From the NCBI RefSeq assembly GCF_023115425.1, contig NZ_CP096032.1, positions 372,001-436,000 of the forward strand: 64,000 bases of DNA, in the 5' to 3' direction. Each line of letters opens with the position of its first letter. The stretch's first letter is position 1. Source of the stretch: Synechococcus sp. A10-1-5-1 (lineage in GTDB: Bacteria; Cyanobacteriota; Cyanobacteriia; PCC-6307; Cyanobiaceae). Below, one piece after another: positions 45,198-53,032 of this stretch. The position numbers and the translations under genes are program-made. The notes under the pieces are model-generated. The model was not told where the DNA came from. It did no database searches and saw only the letters and a list, made by a program, of their open reading frames with translations.

Positions 45198-46429
45198 CAA
45201 GCCAAGGATCCGTAGAGAGTGGTGCGCTCTCGCACCGGCCGACCCACTTCAAGCGCAGCTGAACGGAGGGCCTCAACCGATTGGCAGGTGCCCCCCTCGG
45301 CTCCGGCCATGCTGGTGATGCTCTCCTCCATCAGCGTCCCGCCGAGGTCATTGCAGCCCCATCGCAGGGCCTCGGCAGCACCAGACAAGGTGAGCTTGAC
45401 CCAGCTGGGCTGGTGGTTGGGAAACCATGGCCCTAACAGCAGTCGACACTGAGCTGTCAGCCGCAGCATCTCAGCTCGATCCGGTTGATCCCGTCCCACG
45501 CGATGGCGCAACGCTGCCGGTGCTTGAGCGCCAATAAAGGGGAGCAAAACAAACTCGGAAAAACCACGCTGCTGGGATCGCTCGGCCTCCTGCTGGAGAG
45601 CAACGAGGGTGAGGAGATGAAGAGCACGGTCACGGCTGGTCTCAATGTGACCGGCCATCAAGGTGGCGGTGCTGGGGAGTCCGGTGCGATGGCACTGAAG
45701 GATCACGGCACACCACTGCCGGGCCGTGATTTTCTCGGGACAGAGCTGACGCCGAACGTCTTCACTCAAAACCTCAGCAGCGGTGCCCGGGATCGAGGCC
45801 AAGCCTGCATCGCGAAGCCGCTCAAGCACGGCCTGCAGGGGAATCCCGTCCTGCTCCGCAATGAACAGGAGCTCCTGGGGTGAAAACGCATGCAGATGCA
45901 AGCCAGGTGCTGCCTCGGCCAGGGCCTCCAAAAGCTCGGCGTAGTAAGTGAGGGCCGAACCATTGGTCCGGGCCTGCGGATTCAATCCCCCTTGGATACA
46001 GAGTTCGGTTGCCCCAAGGGCTGCAGCTTCAGAGGCTTTGCCTTGCAGCAGCTCACGGCCATGCCAGTAGGCACCAGCTGCACCGGCATCACGACGAAAG
46101 GCGCAAAAACTGCAGTGCTGTACACAGTGATTGGTGAAATTGAGATTTCGGTTCACCACGTAGGTCACCGTCTCACCCACCAGCTCTTGCCGCAGGGCAT
46201 CGGCCTGCTCTTGGAGGCTGGCGGCATTGGTCGTTGCCATCAGGACCTCAGCCGCAGCCAAGGCAGCTGGGCTTGAGGGATTCAGCCGAACGGCCGCCCG
46301 CAAGGGCTGGAGCAGTCCTGGAGTCCAGGGGACAGAATCCTGAGAATCAGATGACTCCGGAGCTGTGACCAACAGCTCGACGGAACGCTTCCAGGCCCAA
46401 GGTTCAAAAACCCCCGGCTCGCCGGTCAC
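45197..46429 (-). CDS. cofH: FO synthase subunit 2 (CofH)
   Basis: Radical SAM enzyme that joins a tyrosine-derived radical to the flavin precursor of 8-hydroxy-5-deazaflavin (FO). 410 aa. The iron-sulfur motif CVQHCSFC follows YVVNRNLNFTN, and TATLMAGHIETSRDR fits the family. In cyanobacteria FO serves as photolyase antenna. The partner cofG is not in the window. I chose the GTG at 46429, which overlaps the upstream stop (GTGA); the ORF can be read 18 codons further upstream. Confidence 0.9.
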   Translation of the reverse strand: MTGEPGVFEPWAWKRSVELLVTAPESSDSQDSVPWTPGLLQPLRAAVRLNPSSPAALAAAEVLMATTNAASLQEQADALRQELVGETVTYVVNRNLNFTNHCVQHCSFCAFRRDAGAAGAYWHGRELLQGKASEAAALGATELCIQGGLNPQARTNGSALTYYAELLEALAEAAPGLHLHAFSPQELLFIAEQDGIPLQAVLERLRDAGLASIPGTAAEVLSEDVRRQLCPEKITARQWCAVILQCHRTGLPSTATLMAGHIETSRDRALHLLTLVALQQEAERSQQRGFSEFVLLPFIGAQAPAALRHRVGRDQPDRAEMLRLTAQCRLLLGPWFPNHQPSWVKLTLSGAAEALRWGCNDLGGTLMEESITSMAGAEGGTCQSVEALRSAALEVGRPVRERTTLYGSLA

Positions 46430-46581
46430 TTGCGGGCGCGGGAGGATTGAACGGGTTGTTGGCGACGACGCCTGTCCCGCCATTCAATTGTGGAGAGATA
46501 GATCACTCCACCACTGACAAAAACCAACAGTGCGGCGGAGGTCACCGCCAGCACACTGTTGAGATTGATTGACTCAATCAC
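46426..46581 (-). CDS. Small single-helix membrane protein (51 aa)
   Basis: GTG start at 46581. One transmembrane helix (LAVTSAALLVFVSGGVIYLS) followed by a basic tail (IEWRDRRRRQQ). Size and shape resemble the accessory subunits of photosynthetic complexes, but no such family is recognised. Located between petN (24 bp) and cofH (4-bp overlap), so it is likely expressed with both. Confidence 0.6.
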   Translation of the reverse strand: MIESINLNSVLAVTSAALLVFVSGGVIYLSTIEWRDRRRRQQPVQSSRARK

Positions 46582-46605
46582 GGATGAGTGACCCGAAGCT
46601 CAAGC

Positions 46606-46707
46606 TCAGAAGTTGATGGTGCCGTCGCCGTTGCGGCCCCACACCACCATGGCGATCGAGAAGGTGAAGACGGCGGCGAGAGCGGCCCAACCCACAGTGA
46701 TCAGCAT
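46606..46707 (-). CDS. petN: Cytochrome b6f complex subunit PetN
   Basis: 33-aa single-helix subunit of the cytochrome b6f complex. The whole sequence is typical ([20 protein letters not shown] then [12 protein letters not shown]). Too short for usual ORF lists. Divergent from clpS. Confidence 0.93.
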   Translation of the reverse strand: MLITVGWAALAAVFTFSIAMVVWGRNGDGTINF

Positions 46708-46784
46708 CGTTGTGCGACAAGCGTTTGAGTCAGTGTAACCAGGGCTGTGACCCAAACTGGATCTGATTTGTTGGCTGTCTCGAG

Positions 46785-47096
46785 ATGCAACCCATCCGCT
46801 CCATCAGCTCCTCGCCAGGTGGCCAGGCCGTCATGGAGCGTCAACAGGTGCGGGCCCCTTACCCGACAGGTCGGGTCATCGTTCTCAACGACGACCACAA
46901 CACCTTCCAGCATGTTGTGGATGTACTGGTGAGACACATTCCTGGCATGAACTCCGACCGTGCTTGGGAGCTGGCCCATCAAATCGACTCCCAAGGTTCT
47001 GCTGTGGTCTGGAGTGGGCCTCTGGAGCAGGCAGAGCTGTACCACCAGCTCCTCGCCGGAGAGGGCCTGACCATGGCCCCCGTCGAACGGGGCTGA
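46785..47096 (+). CDS. clpS: ATP-dependent Clp protease adaptor ClpS
   Basis: N-recognin adaptor that delivers N-degron substrates to ClpAP/ClpCP. 103 aa with [21 protein letters not shown] (the conserved NDD..T..V pocket) and [17 protein letters not shown]. Cyanobacteria have two ClpS paralogues; which one this is cannot be told. The N-terminal 20 residues are variable. Confidence 0.93.
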   Translation: MQPIRSISSSPGGQAVMERQQVRAPYPTGRVIVLNDDHNTFQHVVDVLVRHIPGMNSDRAWELAHQIDSQGSAVVWSGPLEQAELYHQLLAGEGLTMAPVERG

Positions 47097-47105
47097 AGAC
47101 GGAAA

Positions 47106-47330
47106 TCAGGCGAAACGCCGTTGCAGCAGTTCGAACATCGGCAACGTCCGCAGACGCTCCTGTTCAGCATCCAAAACGAAGGACAGGATTCGGCCGGAAC
47201 AGACCGCCACACCTTTGACACTCTTGTCGGAACTGCGCTCAACACTGACCAACTGTGCGACGCCACCGAGCTCGTCACTGAGCCGTTGACGCAGCTGCTC
47301 GCGCAACTCAGGAGCCTGCTGGCCTGCCAT
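47106..47330 (-). CDS. Conserved small protein (74 aa)
   Basis: Alpha/beta protein (LREQLRQRLSDELGGVAQLV, VKGVAVCSGRILSFVLDAEQ). Family not recognised. Convergent with clpS, 9 bp apart. Confidence 0.62.
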   Translation of the reverse strand: MAGQQAPELREQLRQRLSDELGGVAQLVSVERSSDKSVKGVAVCSGRILSFVLDAEQERLRTLPMFELLQRRFA

Positions 47331-47409
47331 GCGGCAAAACGAGGGGACAGCATCTTTAGCAGCGGCGACGGCATCCGGCTACGGGGTCTGAGTTTCTAGG
47401 GTGCTCGAC

Positions 47410-47688
47410 ATGGGACGGCTGGTCATCACCCACAGCACCTACCTCGAGGGCCTCATTCCCTGCCTCAAGAAGTTGATTCGGGAGCCTGAGATCGACACGA
47501 TCACTCCGGCGGTCATCTCGCGGGTCAAGGGACGGGCACCAGAGCTGCGCTTGAAGGTCTCGATTCCGATTCGTGGTGGATGGAAAGTGGTCGCGCGACG
47601 GGGAAGCAGCGCCCAAGAGGTGTTTGTGGTGACAGGGCTGAGCGCTGTGGAACTGGAAGAGCGGATCCAGCAGGTCCTTTCGAGGTGA
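47410..47688 (+). CDS. DUF2103 protein
   Basis: 92 aa of the DUF2103 type: MGRLVITHSTYLEGLIPCLK, TITPAVISRVKGRAPELRL and RGGWKVVARRGSSAQEVFVV. The family is described as a predicted metal-binding protein; its role is unknown. ATG at 47410; a GTG three codons upstream is an alternative. Ends 1 bp before the convergent DUF1651 gene. Confidence 0.82.
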   Translation: MGRLVITHSTYLEGLIPCLKKLIREPEIDTITPAVISRVKGRAPELRLKVSIPIRGGWKVVARRGSSAQEVFVVTGLSAVELEERIQQVLSR

Positions 47689-47689
47689 G

Positions 47690-47938
47690 CTAAACCTCGA
47701 GCTCCTGGCCCCATTGGGGGCTCACCTCAACCCAACCTCGCCTCAGGAGAGACCGCCAAAGCTCAATTGCCTGGTCTCGGTGGAGGTGGTCACGGGACTG
47801 GAGCAAAGGGGGCTGAGCTGGAAAAGGTCGCCCTGAATCGACGAAGACCATCGGGTCTTGCGACCAACTTTTTTCGTCGCGATGGAAGCGCTTGGTCGCG
47901 AGCGTGACGGAATCTTGGAGCCAACCGTGTCCTGGCAT
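47690..47938 (-). CDS. DUF1651 protein
   Basis: 82 aa from the ATG at 47938. Pattern RFHRDEKSWSQDPMVFVDSG, LQSRDHLHRDQAIELWRSLL and GWVEVSPQWG is that of DUF1651, a family expanded in marine Synechococcus and Prochlorococcus. Function unknown; a useful lineage marker. Confidence 0.82.
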   Translation of the reverse strand: MPGHGWLQDSVTLATKRFHRDEKSWSQDPMVFVDSGRPFPAQPPLLQSRDHLHRDQAIELWRSLLRRGWVEVSPQWGQELEV

Positions 47939-48075
47939 GGGGGCGTGACGACTGAAGCGGCCGGCCAGACCCAATCGGAAGCCCGAAACGTGGCGTAGGG
48001 GGAAGCAACAGGGGGCATCAACCCGGCGCAAGTACACCTGTACTAGCCGGCTTTTGCTGAGCTGTCAACAATCGG

Positions 48076-48246
48076 CTATGGCCGGCGCTCCGCCAGAGCT
48101 TTCATGACTTGCCGGCGCACGCGATTCATCTGCGTGCGCTCCTTCTCGTAACGGGTCGTCCGCGTGAAGCCGTAAAAGAGCACCAGCCAGGTCGCACTGA
48201 GCCCCGCCGCGATCAGCGCAACTGAGACGACGCTGACATCCCCCAC
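48076..48246 (-). CDS. Small membrane protein (56 aa)
   Basis: GTG start. One hydrophobic helix (SVVSVALIAAGLSATWLVLF) followed by YGFTRTTRYEKERTQM and a basic tail. Below usual ORF-length cutoffs. Unknown function. Confidence 0.5.
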   Translation of the reverse strand: MGDVSVVSVALIAAGLSATWLVLFYGFTRTTRYEKERTQMNRVRRQVMKALAERRP

Positions 48247-48267
48247 CGCGGCTTCGCTCAGGAAGCC

Positions 48268-48483
48268 CTAACGGTAAGAGCGACTGCAGAGACCGAGCCT
48301 CCAATCACTAATGCAGCGTCTGGCTTCCATGCGTTTGCGGTGCTGGCGGGCCAGCTCCCTGCGCTCCCAATCGCTGAGGTGCTCTTGGGACTCCGCCGAA
48401 GAGGGTTGATTGATCTCCGCGAGCACTGGTGAGACCAACAAGCCCAGGCTGCAGCCGAGGGCAATTAACAGTCGCTGCGTCAT
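48268..48483 (-). CDS. Small exported protein (71 aa)
   Basis: ATG at 48483 gives a good signal peptide (RLLIALGCSLGLLVSPVLAE). The mature part is charged (HLSDWERRELARQHRKRM) with two cysteines (RRCISDWRLGLCS). Unknown function. Confidence 0.58.
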   Translation of the reverse strand: MTQRLLIALGCSLGLLVSPVLAEINQPSSAESQEHLSDWERRELARQHRKRMEARRCISDWRLGLCSRSYR

Positions 48484-48781
48484 CGAGCGGATCCTGTTCT
48501 GACCCCCTGAAGTCTGGAAACAGGTGAGACCCTTGTCAGCTGATGCAGAACTGGCAGTCTTCGAGAACAACTGGGACTTCACCATGACCCCAGATCAACC
48601 CCGTCTCAACAACGAATTAAGGGCCCAACCCAAGATCCAGGAACTCAAAAAACCAACCAACCGCAAACGCAGTGCCAAGGGCGCCCGCTGCACGAAACCG
48701 CCTATCAACGTGAAGCCCTTGGGTTTGCTGGCAATGAGTTGGGCGAGGGAAGCAAGGCAGCGACCTTCTTTTCCCTGATCT

Positions 48782-49450
48782 TCAGGCCACTGCTTGGGAA
48801 CGAATCTGAGCGATGAGTTTGGGACCGATGCCGCGAATCGCGCGTAGTTCGGCGTCTGAGGCGGCTTGAACCATGGCTGGTGTCCGAAGACCGGCATTCC
48901 AAAGGTGCAGTGCTTTTTGAAGGCCAATACCTCGCAGTGTGGTCAGCTCAGCTACAAAGACATCGTCTGGAAAGTGCTCGCCCATCAGGCTGGAGGCCAC
49001 CGACCGAGCGCCGTCCTGATCAACCAGGGCATAGATCTGCATGAGTTTCTGATCCACGTGCAGGACCTTGCTCTCGAAGATCTCGCGGAAGCGGATGAGA
49101 AGCCTGAGCTTCGGCTCACGTTGGACGCCTGACTCTGCGGTCCAGCACTCCATCTGAGCGGAGCTGAGTTCAGCCACGGCGACAAAGCCATCGAATCGAT
49201 AGGGAATCCAATCGCCGCATCCCTTGCCACTGCGCTGCATCGGTTGGAGCTCGGGCGGATGCTGTCTTCGGACCTCGCCGTCTCGCTTGAGGTAGGTCAG
49301 GGGCGTGTGAAAACTGAGTCGGGCGTGATAGCGCCAGAAGGCGATGGTCTGCAGAGAAGTAACCGTTATCTCTTCGCTGGGCAACGGCGGGGTATCGCGC
49401 TCCAGCCGGGGCGACGACGACAGAAGAGAGCGAATCCGCTGCCAAATCAT
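48782..49450 (-). CDS. Helix-hairpin-helix domain protein (222 aa)
   Basis: C-terminal tandem HhH pattern: ELTTLRGIGLQKALHLWNAG followed by AELRAIRGIGPKLIAQIRSQ, as in non-sequence-specific DNA-binding proteins. The N-terminal 140 residues are of unknown fold (FHTPLTYLKRDGEVRR, GDWIPYRFDGFVAVAEL). Could be a DNA-repair-related protein. ATG at 49450. Confidence 0.72.
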   Translation of the reverse strand: MIWQRIRSLLSSSPRLERDTPPLPSEEITVTSLQTIAFWRYHARLSFHTPLTYLKRDGEVRRQHPPELQPMQRSGKGCGDWIPYRFDGFVAVAELSSAQMECWTAESGVQREPKLRLLIRFREIFESKVLHVDQKLMQIYALVDQDGARSVASSLMGEHFPDDVFVAELTTLRGIGLQKALHLWNAGLRTPAMVQAASDAELRAIRGIGPKLIAQIRSQAVA

Positions 49451-49790
49451 GGCGAGAACCTAGGCAGACTTTCGCTCCCGCGCTGTAGCGCAGGACAACA
49501 AGAGAAGGAAGAGGGACCCCCTTAGCCAAGAAAAAAACGCTGGTGTTCTACGCCCAGAGGTTCAGTGGTCCCTGTCCCAGAGACGCCCCGTCGGTCTAAG
49601 AGGTCCTCCCCATCCGCAAAAGGTGGAGAACAGCCTCAATCAGTTCGGTTCAGCGACCCAGCCCCGAGGAAAGGAAGGAGTGGTGCTGATGACTATTGTT
49701 CAAAGGTGAGGGGGAGACCCGCTCTTGCGTGGTTGCTTGATCGGGTGGGTGGGGTCACGCTCACTGCCTCTCTCACACCCTATTTAGCCG
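49451..49790. other. Gene-free interval, 340 bp
   Basis: No credible coding frame on either strand and no tRNA-like fold recognised. It separates two divergent-in-history minus-strand genes. A G-rich stretch (49705-49760) lies in the middle. Nothing specific is seen. Confidence 0.4.
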
Positions 49791-50207
49791 TCAGCCGCCG
49801 TCCACTCGGCAGCCGACCAGGGCACCAGCTGCGGCTCCCACAGGAACCCCGATCCAGCGGCCATTGCCACGGGAGAGGGCTGCTCCAGCGCCAGCACCCA
49901 GAAGGCCACCGATGACCGAGCCTTCAATGCAGCTGTTGTCGTCCACCTTTTTAGAGGACGTCGGGTCTTGGCTGGTGCCCTCGACTGCGGTCGGGGAGTC
50001 GCAGGGGATCTCGACCTTCTCGCTCCACTTCTTGACGTAGCCAGGGGAGTCCTTGGTTCCAGGGACGTACTCCTCCCGATATTCATCCTTGAAACACTCG
50101 CTGGTCTTGGAATAGCCAGGCTGCGAGACCTGCTGAGCCATGACAGGAAACACCTGAGTAGAGCTCAGCGCCAGCGTGAGCCCAACGACAGCGGACAAGC
50201 GGTTCAT
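49791..50207 (-). CDS. Exported protein with glycine-zipper segment (138 aa)
   Basis: Signal peptide (VGLTLALSSTQVFPVMAQ), then a Cys-containing region (KTSECFKDEYREEYVPG, EIPCDSPTAVEG). The C-terminal segment VIGGLLGAGAGAALSRGNGR and WIGVPVGAAAGALVGCRV is a glycine-zipper of the type seen in 17-kDa surface antigens and SmpA/OmlA-like proteins. Probably periplasmic or outer-membrane associated. It is the last gene before the integrative element. Confidence 0.72.
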   Translation of the reverse strand: MNRLSAVVGLTLALSSTQVFPVMAQQVSQPGYSKTSECFKDEYREEYVPGTKDSPGYVKKWSEKVEIPCDSPTAVEGTSQDPTSSKKVDDNSCIEGSVIGGLLGAGAGAALSRGNGRWIGVPVGAAAGALVGCRVDGG

Positions 50208-50301
50208 GAGGCCTTAGGGCTGCACCACTCCAATGATCCCGTGTGAGCTCGGGATGAACAGAGCAAGGTCCCGTTGGACTTGCGACAGAACGTGACCCGG
50301 T

Positions 50302-50375
50302 CCGAGATCGACTGCGCTGCAAAGAGGTGAACCGCTGTGCCGTTCTGCCCCAGATTCCGACCTGAATAAACCAGA
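50302..50375. repeat. Left attachment repeat (attL core)
   Basis: Direct repeat of 60036-60110. Exact for 39 bp (50326-50364 versus 60061-60099); differences are a CG/TA pair, one indel with a substitution near 50325 and one A/G. It is the displaced copy of the 6S RNA 3' end. Confidence 0.9.
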
Positions 50376-50426
50376 GACAGACCAGAACCCAGTTCCTGCC
50401 AAGAAAGCTTGCTGCAACATGGTCCC

Positions 50427-50459
50427 GTCAGTCAATATGTCAGTCAGTTTGTCAGTCAA
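50427..50459. repeat. Left iteron set (putative recombinase arm sites)
   Basis: Three direct GTCAGTCA units at 12-bp spacing (50427, 50439, 50451). It ends 5 bp before the integrase start, so binding there could repress the integrase. An almost identical set (one mismatch in 33 bp) lies at 59987-60019. Confidence 0.8.
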
Positions 50460-50464
50460 CCAGC

Positions 50465-51766
50465 GTGGCCCTGCCCTCTGGGTTGATCCAAATCAAAGGC
50501 AGGCGTGGGTTCTACACGAACATCACAGTCCCGCTGAAGCACCGCAAAACGCTCGGCAAGTCAGTCATCCAAAAGAAGGCTGGCGACACGCTTCAGGAAG
50601 CGCGGCAGAAGCTGTGGGAGGAGCAGTCCAAGGCTCGAGATCTGTTCCAGCGGCTTGAGCAGGAAACGCCCGAAGGACAGCTAAGGGCTCGCTTCCGTCA
50701 ATGGCAGCAGATCGAAACCGAGGAAAAGGCAAAGGGGATCGAGCCGAGTGATTTGGAGCTGAGCGCAGAGGAGTCACTCGAGCTTGAGATCAACGAGGCG
50801 GTCTGGCCAACGGCTGACCCAATAGATCCCACCGAAGGAAGACTCTCCAGAAAAGACAGGAGGCTCGTTGAAGAAGCGGAGGCGCTCAAGGCAGGCCTTC
50901 ACCATTGGGAGGAGTGGCTGAGCGAGAGAACGGTCACGTCAGGGGGTGTCAGCCCACTTGTTGAGAAGCGTTGGAGGACGGTCCTTAAAAGGTTTGTCGG
51001 GTGGTCAAGAGAGGAGTACCCAGAACGGGTCGAGAAGAAAACAGCTGCTGACTACAAGCGCCATCTCCTCACCAGGACCAACAGACAAGGGAGAACCTCG
51101 AAGCAGTCGACGGTGGCGAAAGACATCCGAGACCTAAGCGCTGCCTGGAAATGGGCAACCCGGCACGGGTTCGCCAAGGTCAACATCTGGGAGGGGCTTG
51201 CAAGAAACCTGGAAACAAGCAAGCCGCGCTCACTGCCCGACAAGAACACGATCACGAAGGCAGACGAACGAGCTGCTGTGAATTCAGACCTGAGGTACCT
51301 GATCCAAAGATTCACTGGCTGCCGCAAACAAGGGGTCTGCGGACTGAGGAAGCAAGACATTGATCTCGAGAATCAGCTCATCCATTTCGTGGAGTACGAG
51401 GAGGAGGGCAGGGTCAGAAAGCTGAAAGGGGGGCAAGAGCTACACATCCCCATTCACAGGACCCTGCTGCCGTTCCTCCTAAATGCGATTCCGGCGTTCC
51501 AAGACGGGCCTCTATGGCCAGAGGAGTACAAGGCAGGTGAGGAGAGCTGGGGTGATCGATATGGGGACAGCTTCAAAGACCGCTATGGCTTTAACAGCCA
51601 TGACCTGAGACGGATTGTCGAGACACAGATGGCGAAAGCGAATGTGAGCCCATACTTCGCCTTCTATGTGACTGGTCACCGAGTTCCAGGGATGTCTGAA
51701 GTGACGACCAAATACGTAAGACCCACTGCTGATGAGCTGAGGCAAGTCGTAGAGCTTATTGACTGA
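50465..51766 (+). CDS. int: Tyrosine recombinase / integrase
   Basis: 433 aa site-specific recombinase that would insert and excise the element. The catalytic residues are visible: Arg in RFTGCRKQGVCGLR (box I), Lys in RVRKLKGGQELHI, HDLRR (His and Arg of box II), the GH in YVTGHRVPG and the nucleophile Tyr in TTKYVRP. Residues ~150-245 form a core-binding domain (WRTVLKRFVGWSREEYP, AAWKWATRHGF). The N-terminal ~50 residues (IQIKGRRGFYTNITVPLK) look like an arm-binding domain. GTG start at 50465. Confidence 0.93.
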   Translation: MALPSGLIQIKGRRGFYTNITVPLKHRKTLGKSVIQKKAGDTLQEARQKLWEEQSKARDLFQRLEQETPEGQLRARFRQWQQIETEEKAKGIEPSDLELSAEESLELEINEAVWPTADPIDPTEGRLSRKDRRLVEEAEALKAGLHHWEEWLSERTVTSGGVSPLVEKRWRTVLKRFVGWSREEYPERVEKKTAADYKRHLLTRTNRQGRTSKQSTVAKDIRDLSAAWKWATRHGFAKVNIWEGLARNLETSKPRSLPDKNTITKADERAAVNSDLRYLIQRFTGCRKQGVCGLRKQDIDLENQLIHFVEYEEEGRVRKLKGGQELHIPIHRTLLPFLLNAIPAFQDGPLWPEEYKAGEESWGDRYGDSFKDRYGFNSHDLRRIVETQMAKANVSPYFAFYVTGHRVPGMSEVTTKYVRPTADELRQVVELID

Positions 51767-51769
51767 TGC

Positions 51770-52810
51770 TGTGAAAGGTGATGTCTGGGCTCTACAGACG
51801 AAGGAAGTAGCGGGCGTCGACGAAGACAAGTAGTAACGGTCCCATAGGGGAGGGACAGATCCGCCTCGTAAATAGCGAAAGCGTTGATAGCGGGCGTTTA
51901 GAGGAGAGGGTTCCGAGCAGTCCACGAAGCAGTCTCCAAGAGCCAGGTCGAAAAATCAGACCTGGCGAGGAATGAAACCGTGGTTCCAGGCTGAATCTGG
52001 AGTGCCTGTTCCCACAGGCGGTTTAACCGAACACGCACTTATATAGGGGAGGCATCTGGCTCAAGCCATCACTGGGAGTGCTGGGTTAATGGCGCACTTA
52101 TACGGAAGAGACGCCTGGTTAAAGCACTAAATAGGAGAGCTTGGCTAATGACACACTTATACAGGGAAGCCCCCTAGCTGAATCCCTGAGAGGGGAGAGC
52201 TGGGGTAATGGCGGACTTATACAGAGAAGTCACCTGGCTAAAGCCCTAAATGGGAGAGCTGGGGCAATGGCGCACTAATACAGGGAAGGCGCCTCAGGGC
52301 GTCTCGCTGTTCCTGGGCCGTCGCCGCTGACCGTCAAAGCAAAGACGTAAAAACTCCACGCCTGGAAACGTGGTTAAAGAAAGGCAGAGCTGCGAATGCC
52401 CATTGGGGAGTAGCTCGTTCTGCGGTTTCGTTGAACCCAGGCACTAAGGACGTCAGGCACCCTTAGCAGCGGCCAAATCAACGCTTGCCCGCGACACCTG
52501 GAGAGGTGGCGTGAGGACCCTCTCCAAGTTGAAGCCCGTTGCAATGCCGCTTGGCGTTACGACGGGACTAACGAACCGACTGGAAGGTCAAAGAGAAGCC
52601 TCCGGCTGTAGCCAGTTCATTTGAAACAACTGCCGACCAAGGCAGTAGCGAAGACGAAGCAGAGTCCATGTCATCCAGACAAGACCACTGAAAGTCTTTG
52701 TGTTTCAAACGGGCTGAGCTACAGGCGGAGCCACTTTTAGTGGCGAGTTTCACTTTGCACCATCCAGTTGAAGATATATACGGGTTAACTGTATAGAGAA
52801 GCAGTTAAGT
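51770..52810 (+). ncRNA. Large structured noncoding RNA candidate
   Basis: About 1 kb directly after the integrase holds no credible gene but many perfect inverted repeats: 51783-51799 (5 bp), 51839-51856 (5), 51942-51966 (8), 52004-52019 (6), the tandem array at 52035-52300, 52356-52373 (5), 52444-52466 (6), 52495-52508 (5), 52535-52566 with inner 52543-52558 (6), 52629-52646 (6), 52681-52698 (5), 52730-52744 (5) and 52785-52808 (7). Several stems contain G-T pairs that only work as G-U in the plus-strand RNA. Context and size recall phage-borne giant RNAs such as GOLLD and ROOL, but I see no specific match. Ends and promoter are not defined. Confidence 0.6.
52035..52300 (+). repeat. Tandem array of ~59-60-bp hairpin units
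   Basis: Units begin near 52035, 52094, 52153, 52213 and 52272 (spacing 59, 59, 60, 59), the last partial. Consensus start GCACTTATACAGGGAAG, then CCTGGCTAAAGCCC and GGGAGAGCTGGGG. Within each unit CCTGGCT-type and AGCTGGG-type segments can pair, closing an inner CCC/GGG hairpin. The mixed 59/60 period argues against coding. Confidence 0.85.
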
Positions 52811-53032
52811 GCACTCCAGAAATGGAGCCTAAATGAACACAGGAGCAATCCATCACTCGACAAAGAACATATCTGGACAACAGAATAGGTGCTATAGGCA
52901 AAACCTAAGACAACACAACCCAAGATGACTCTCCGTGAAATACCCAGATAGGTACTTATCACTCGATCGACAATCACCGTCTACCAGGACAAGGGACCAG
53001 TAGGCGGCACCAAAGATTTCAACGTTGAAAAA

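Noticed and set aside
48595-48927. Minus-strand frame of 110 codons downstream of the HhH gene
   Set aside because: Its only ATG is 146 bp inside the HhH gene and no usable start exists after that gene's stop, although the tail is somewhat protein-like.
50214-50459. Minus-strand frames across the left att repeat, one ending in an ATGA overlap with the gene at 50207
   Set aside because: The frames run through the repeat that I assign to 6S RNA; they have no start, signal or family, and the mirrored copy at 60036-60110 reads differently.
52035-52300. CRISPR array
   Set aside because: The units are diverged along their whole length; there are no identical short repeats with unique spacers and no cas genes nearby.
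51770-52810. Group II intron or retron
   Set aside because: No reverse transcriptase frame is present within or next to the region, and no domain V-like hairpin was recognised.
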